Source: Cornus controversa (Eukaryota; Streptophyta; Magnoliopsida; Cornales; Cornaceae). Taken from it: 64,000 nucleotides of DNA. This document shows positions 59,401-64,000 of this stretch, in pieces (position 1 is the first letter of the stretch; each line of letters starts with the position of its first letter). The notes beneath the pieces were generated by a model, which had not been told where the DNA came from, searched no databases, and saw only the letters and a program-made list of their open reading frames with translations. Where the stretch lies: assembly GCA_026545225.1 (NCBI GenBank), contig CM048853.1, positions 46,735,755 to 46,799,754 of the forward strand. The letters are read 5' to 3'. The position numbers were made by a program, and so were the translations under genes.

Positions 59401-62400
59401 TGAGGATTCCAAGCATACAAATCAACCAAATGACCGAACCTGTCAATGAGAATTCAAGATACACACACACACATACATACACGTCAGTAGAATCATTTTT
59501 AGCCAAATTGTAAGGCAATTGCAAGGCATTTTTGCAACAAAATCTAACAAGAAAAGACCTTGACCAAACTTACCTGTCACCTCCATTCCCATCTCTGTTG
59601 TCAATTGGATTGCCACCATATAGACGACCGGGAATAGCATTTCCAATGGAGAAGTGCATGATGTCAACCTCATAGCCATGGCAGCTTTTATTGGTGCATG
59701 AACCTGGCGATTCTTTACACCCACCCATCTTGTGCAGCAAAACCATTCTCAGTTTTATTATTATTATTATTATTTTTTATAATATACGAAAAAAAACATG
59801 GAAAAGATTAATAGAACAATGAAAACAAATAGATACCATAAATTACAATTCAGTGAGTCAAAGAAGCTTACATCATGATAGGAGGCCCTCTCACCAATTT
59901 GAAACATCAGAGCAACAGATGGGCATTTGTTATTGTTGCTGCATTGCTCAAAAATACACACGTTTCAACTTAGCAAGACTGTTCTAAAATTTTAAGCATG
60001 CAAGCAATTGGAACTAACTAAACACAAAATATACTTCAAAGAAAAAATTATCCTATGTCTAACTCTGGTATGACAGTATCATAACAACCCCACTCACACC
60101 CTAGTCCTGAAAATTACTGGCAGCTCTTGTATGACTTTCTGGTATGACAGTATCATAACAAACTTACACCCTAGTTCAGAAAATTACTGACAGGTTACTT
60201 CAGCACATTTTTGAGAGCAAAATATCGATCTCTTATTCTGGAATAAAAAGTCCTGCCTCAGTCCAAAATGTAGGAAATATATAAATATAGATATTTTTAA
60301 AATTTAAATGGGAAACTCAGTTGTTAACTCTTCATGTAAACTACTACCAAACAAATGGCCTCAGTCAACCCAAAAGATCTTTTTGAATGAACAATCTTAG
60401 CCATCTATGATTTTCCATTAGTATATTTGTGATCAATTAACTAAAATAAAATCCACAATACTACAAATGGAGCATGATCACCATTGTAACTGTGCAGTTA
60501 CGTACATGATAATATTACTGTAAATCATGTATGTGACCCTAAGTATTTCCAATCAATGCAATCATAGTAATCTAAATAACCAAATTAAGCATCCATATTT
60601 CTACATGTCACCTAAATCCTATAGCAACTTTTAACTGATAAATTTCGCTGTGTCCTTTTCTCTTTTAGTCATCTTAGGCGGATTCCATTAATACAATTAT
60701 AACCATTACTCCACATAAATTGCAACCATGGCAGAATCCAATTCTGGCATGACTTTATCAAGTGAGCACTTCTCATGTCTGTTGGATAGTGAATTATTTA
60801 AAAGATCAAAACTTACTAGAGTCCGAGTTATTAGTAAAGGAGGGAAGAATAAATATGTCATACGGAGTCCTCCAAATAAGCCTTAGTTGAAGTTCTATAC
60901 TTTAACCTTACTCATTCATATTTCAAATGTCACAATTCTTTAAGGTCTGTTTGGTTTGTGGTTTTAGTGAGGGAAAGAAAAAGGCAATGGAAAAAGAATC
61001 TTCTTCATTTATTTTTGTTACTATAAAAAAGATAGGGAGGAAAAGAAAGTGAGGGAAAGCAAGGGAAATAATTCTTATTTTGCACACCTTTTGCCTTTTC
61101 TTTGTCCTGACTCCCAACAGTTTTCGAGAAATTTCGGTTTCAACTTCTAAAAAAGTGAAGGGAAAAAAAATGAGGAAATTGTTTTCCATTTCTTCTCTCT
61201 TGCTAAATTAAAGAACCGAAGAAAGCCTTATTATCCACCAGATTGCTAAGAAATCAAAGAAAGTGTGAAAATAAGAAATATCATAACAACATTTTCAATG
61301 TCAAACAATCTTAATATTCCGAAATCTGAATTTCTTCTTCCTTCCCACTTTTCGGTCACGAAATGAAAAATGAAACAACACAAGATTGGACAGCATTTTT
61401 ACCACCATATCAATCACATCCGAATCACAATTGATCCCAAAATCAACATTACTTTCATGGAAAAATATATTGTGTTGGTATGGGTCATTCAGGGGTCGCC
61501 ACGTATGTCCACGTGGCATGGCCTACTTTGACTTTTCCTCCATTTCGAGCTCCCTCAGCAATTCCACATGGCAGGGCCCACTTTGACTTTTCCTCCATTC
61601 CGAGCTCCCTCAGCAATTCCACATGGCAAAGGGTCCGCTTTTGAATTCCCCTCTTAATCGAGCCTCTCCACAGACAGCATTTCCATCGAGCTCCTTCTCA
61701 AATAGGGGATTCTAATCGAGCTCCTCCGAGGGAAAGTCTCCATCGAGCCCCTCCTCGGATAGAGGATTTCGATCGAGCTCCTCCAGTGAGGGAAGTTTAC
61801 CATCGAGCTCTTTCCCTCATTATGTAGGGCACGCCTCAGGGTGTGATCGCCTTTCTTTGGTGAGTCCTTCTGATGACACTTCGCAGAGATCCTCTCTACG
61901 GATCAACCTCCGTTTTGCAAGGAGGCATTCCTCTCTATGGATAAAACTTTGCGAGGAGTTCCTCTCTACGGATAAATCTCAAACGAGTCTCTTTCCTTTC
62001 ATTTGGATAAGTCTCGGATGGTGATGAGTTCCTCTCTACGGATAAACATCGCGAAAAATCCTCTCTGCGGATCAATTTCCCTAAAGCGAGGAGGCACTCC
62101 TCTCTACGAATAAAACCTCGCGGAGGTCCTCTCTACGGATCAACCTCCATTTTTACGAGGAGTTCCTCTCTACAGATAAACCTTCTTTTACGAGGAGTTC
62201 TTCCCTACGGATAAACCTCGTGGCACTCCGCGCTCCTATGGGGGGTAAGAGTTCGGATCACTGCCTTATGGGATTCAAGGGCTCGGGTTCGGAGGCTGGA
62301 GTTCAAGGTACGCTAAATCCATGACGGACCTCAATTCTAGCTAGGATGAAGACCTTGCATTGTGGATTGACCTGTCACAAAGGAAAGAAGATAACCAGGT

Positions 62401-63445
62401 GAGGTGAGTGAATCCCTTTTTCTGACAAGTACAATCTCAACCTTTGCTCCCTAGATATTTACCATAGATATTTATCACCGTAAAACCTCAACCCTTGGTG
62501 AGAAAAGACATTTTTGCCTATAAATAGTGAGAGAAAAGTAGAGAACCGAGGTCGGAACAAAAGGACAGGACAAAAAAGAACCTTTTTCTCAAACAATCTC
62601 CGGTACATCTAGATTTCCTTTTTTTCTATTGAATTCCTCCCCTCTTCTTACAATCCACCTAGAACAGTGGGCTCCTTTGTGACAGCTTGGACTCCCCCCG
62701 GGACCGCTCTCTGGCAACCATCTTCGTGGAAAGTTTGACTTCAGTTTTAACAGAACCTACTACAAACATATTGCAATACTGAAATTTCATCCAACATAAA
62801 ATTAAAGTACCAAATTATCTCAATAACTGACTTGGTCACAGAAAAATGAGATTAACCAAATGCTCTAATTGATAGAACAAAATCTGAAAATCTAACTTGG
62901 GATACAACAAATCCAGACATAACTCATCATCAGATTCTTAAAAGCAAAATTATTAAAAAATAAATTGCATAAACAAAAACTTTCACTAACCCTTTTGAGT
63001 ACGCGTACCCCCCATCAACTTGTAACATGAAATACACATCCTTCCCATCATGCAACGCCTACAAAAAAATCACAATCAAAATACACAATAATAGTAGTTA
63101 CCCACAAAATATACATGTGCGTGTATATATGCGTGTGTGTTTGTATACAACTGTAAATACAAGCGAGGTCAAATGTACCTTAACATTCATCTTTCCGCCT
63201 TTATACTCGTGTTCTGCATCTGGGTCGAGAGCAGGGAGGAGAGAGAACTCGAAACCCTCAACATCTTTCCAATCATCGGCGTGCCCGTCAATCGTGACGA
63301 GACCAGGTTTGAACTCGGCAAAGACTCGGGTCTCCGAATCCGACTCACAGTGCCACTCGCCGGACTCATGGTGCGAGTTCACGAGTCCAATATTCGTTGA
63401 CCCGAAGATCCAAACCGCGACCAGCAAGAACCGGAGGAGAGGCAT
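56479..63445 (-). CDS. EB_dh/DOMON-like haem-binding-domain membrane protein (8 exons, 363 aa)
   Basis: Exons: 63179-63445, 62991-63058, 59872-59938, 59574-59728, 59369-59439, 57524-57592, 56886-56986, 56479-56772. They total 1092 bases, all in phase. Residues 1-24 (MPLLRFLLVAVWIFGSTNIG) form a signal peptide. The lumenal part includes TIDGHADDWKDVEG, ALHDGKDVYFMLQVDGGYAY, KCPSVALMFQIGE, HFSIGNAIPGRLYGGNPIDN and YYFEFSRPLRT. This is the pattern of the ethylbenzene-dehydrogenase-type haem-binding domain (cytochrome c-552/DMSO reductase-like). One membrane helix (about 328-348) precedes a short KNKS tail, giving a type I topology. Plant function is unknown to me. The ATG at 63445 is preferred over an upstream in-frame ATG (63499), because it starts at the hydrophobic signal. 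Introns hold a solo LTR and a tandem duplication. Confidence 0.9.
57661..58618. repeat. 479-bp tandem duplication in intron 5
   Basis: Copies 57661-58139 and 58140-58618 both begin GAGACTCCCACTACTAATCA and end near AGAGCGGAAGG. They differ at few positions. Each keeps an open minus-strand frame of 111-114 codons that includes NFWNGF, LGLYSSPVLRSREGYMTS and RGYDFLAYLGDTQFGPEIQH. I do not recognise this as a protein family. Confidence 0.92.
59939..62990 (-). other. Large intron 2 of the EB_dh-type gene
   Basis: Besides the solo LTR at 61473-62768, the intron has a 74-bp-period duplication (CTGGTATGACAGTATCATAA near 60065 and 60139). A GTTTGGT/GAAAGAAAA stretch at about 60947-61120 resembles the MITE-like family at 18729. 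No missed exon was needed to join the frame. Confidence 0.6.
61473..62768 (+). mobile_element. Solo LTR in intron 2, antisense to the host gene
   Basis: It begins TGTTGGTATGGGTC and ends CCTACTACAAACA. It is flanked by a perfect 5-bp duplication TATTG (61468-61472 and 62769-62773). It carries a TATAAATA box at 62519-62526 and a degenerate subrepeat CTCTCTACGGATAAA repeated many times at about 61870-62225. A roughly 62-bp duplication (ACTTTGACTTTTCCTCCATT) occupies about 61520-61630. No internal domain remains, consistent with LTR-LTR recombination. Confidence 0.9.
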
Positions 63446-64000
63446 TGGTGGTGTATTAGAAGAGAAACGACGGCGTTCTCGAGAAAACGAAGATTTCAAA
63501 GGGTTGAATGGGTTGTTTGGTTTTGGTTTTGGTGTTTAGAGCTTAAAAGGAAGATTCCAATGGATGTGGGTCGCCGCCATGAACGACGACTGATATTAGT
63601 AGTCAATTACTGCCTGTCTCGCTCTTTTGAATCTTCAGCTTTATCGTTCTCCACAAGTGTTTTTGTAAATTTTTTATTACACTAAAAAATATGGGAAATT
63701 AATATTTGTTAATTTTTAATTTCCGTGAAATACCTGTTATTTTTTTTTATTACACTTAAAAAATATTATGAATTGATAATTTTTTATATTCTAAATTTCC
63801 ATTTTATTAGAAGGAAAAAGGAATTGAATTCTCAAGCCTCAAAATTATTTCAGATAATTTAACAACCTACTACTTTCCTAAAATGGAGCAACTATAGAAG
63901 TTTAGATAAGCAATTTTTTTCTTTGGACAATGCTATGCTGGCTGAATGCTGAAGATTTTGCGATGCATTGTGAAAGGGCTCGACTGAAATCTTCTGCCTA
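63446..64000. promoter_or_regulatory. Promoter and 5' UTR of the EB_dh-type gene, and flank
   Basis: On the gene strand, bases 63446-63650 are less AT-rich and probably contain the leader. Beyond 63660 the sequence is AT-rich and without a recognised gene. No TATA element can be fixed. Confidence 0.4.

Noticed and set aside
1-64000. tRNA, rRNA or CRISPR features
   Set aside because: No tRNA-like B-box with a cloverleaf, no rRNA segment and no regularly spaced repeat array was found. The tRNA-Asp match at 44666 is only a retrotransposon primer site.

Overview
The window is nuclear DNA of a flowering plant, most likely a eudicot. It is AT-rich, with split genes, short exons, long repeat-filled introns and a dense layer of plant-type transposable elements. 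Four host genes are visible, all on the minus strand. From left to right they are: (1) the first coding exon and 5' UTR exon of an EFR3-like plasma-membrane ARM-repeat protein, whose remaining exons lie beyond base 1; (2) a complete 12-exon gene for an RPAP3-like TPR co-chaperone (8876-18463, 488 residues); (3) a complete 6-exon gene for an IES2/INO80B-type protein with PAPA-1 and HIT zinc-finger regions (21318-25082, 613 residues); (4) an 8-exon gene for a secretory-pathway, single-span membrane protein with a DOMON-like, haem-binding (EB_dh-type) domain (56479-63445, 363 residues). I assembled the exons by hand from reading frame, splice consensus and phase. All junctions keep frame.

Genes 2 and 3 are neighbours in the same direction. 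RPAP3 works in the R2TP co-chaperone, and IES2 is an INO80 remodeller subunit. Both complexes are built on the RUVBL1/2 AAA+ ATPases. From memory, the Arabidopsis homologues (near At1g56440 and At1g56460) are also neighbours.

The stretch from about 26 to 56 kb is mostly transposons. A long solo LTR (31449-48141, imperfect 5-bp target duplication) has been split by an LTR-like block with a 57-bp minisatellite, by a 1.28-kb unclassified repeat, and by a second solo LTR of the same family in the opposite direction. That second LTR in turn holds a hAT-type MITE and a complete, very young Ty3/gypsy-type element (37595-46055). The young element has near-identical LTRs, a 5-bp target duplication, a tRNA-Asp primer site and an intact gag-protease ORF, but no visible polymerase or integrase. 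A third solo LTR of the family (48254-50775) lies beside it. Next come two Mutator-like TIR elements. The larger (52347-55238) carries a GRF zinc-finger ORF and a broken AP2/ERF gene. Another TIR element (4604-5531) carries a fragment resembling a plant U-box/ARM protein N-terminus.

The introns have also been reworked. The RPAP3-like gene has an intronic duplication with a LINE in one copy, and one GC-AG intron. The EB_dh-type gene has a 479-bp tandem intron duplication and an antisense solo LTR. The least explained signal is a short region, at a similar place in five LTR-like or unclassified repeats, filled in each copy with a different short self-complementary word.
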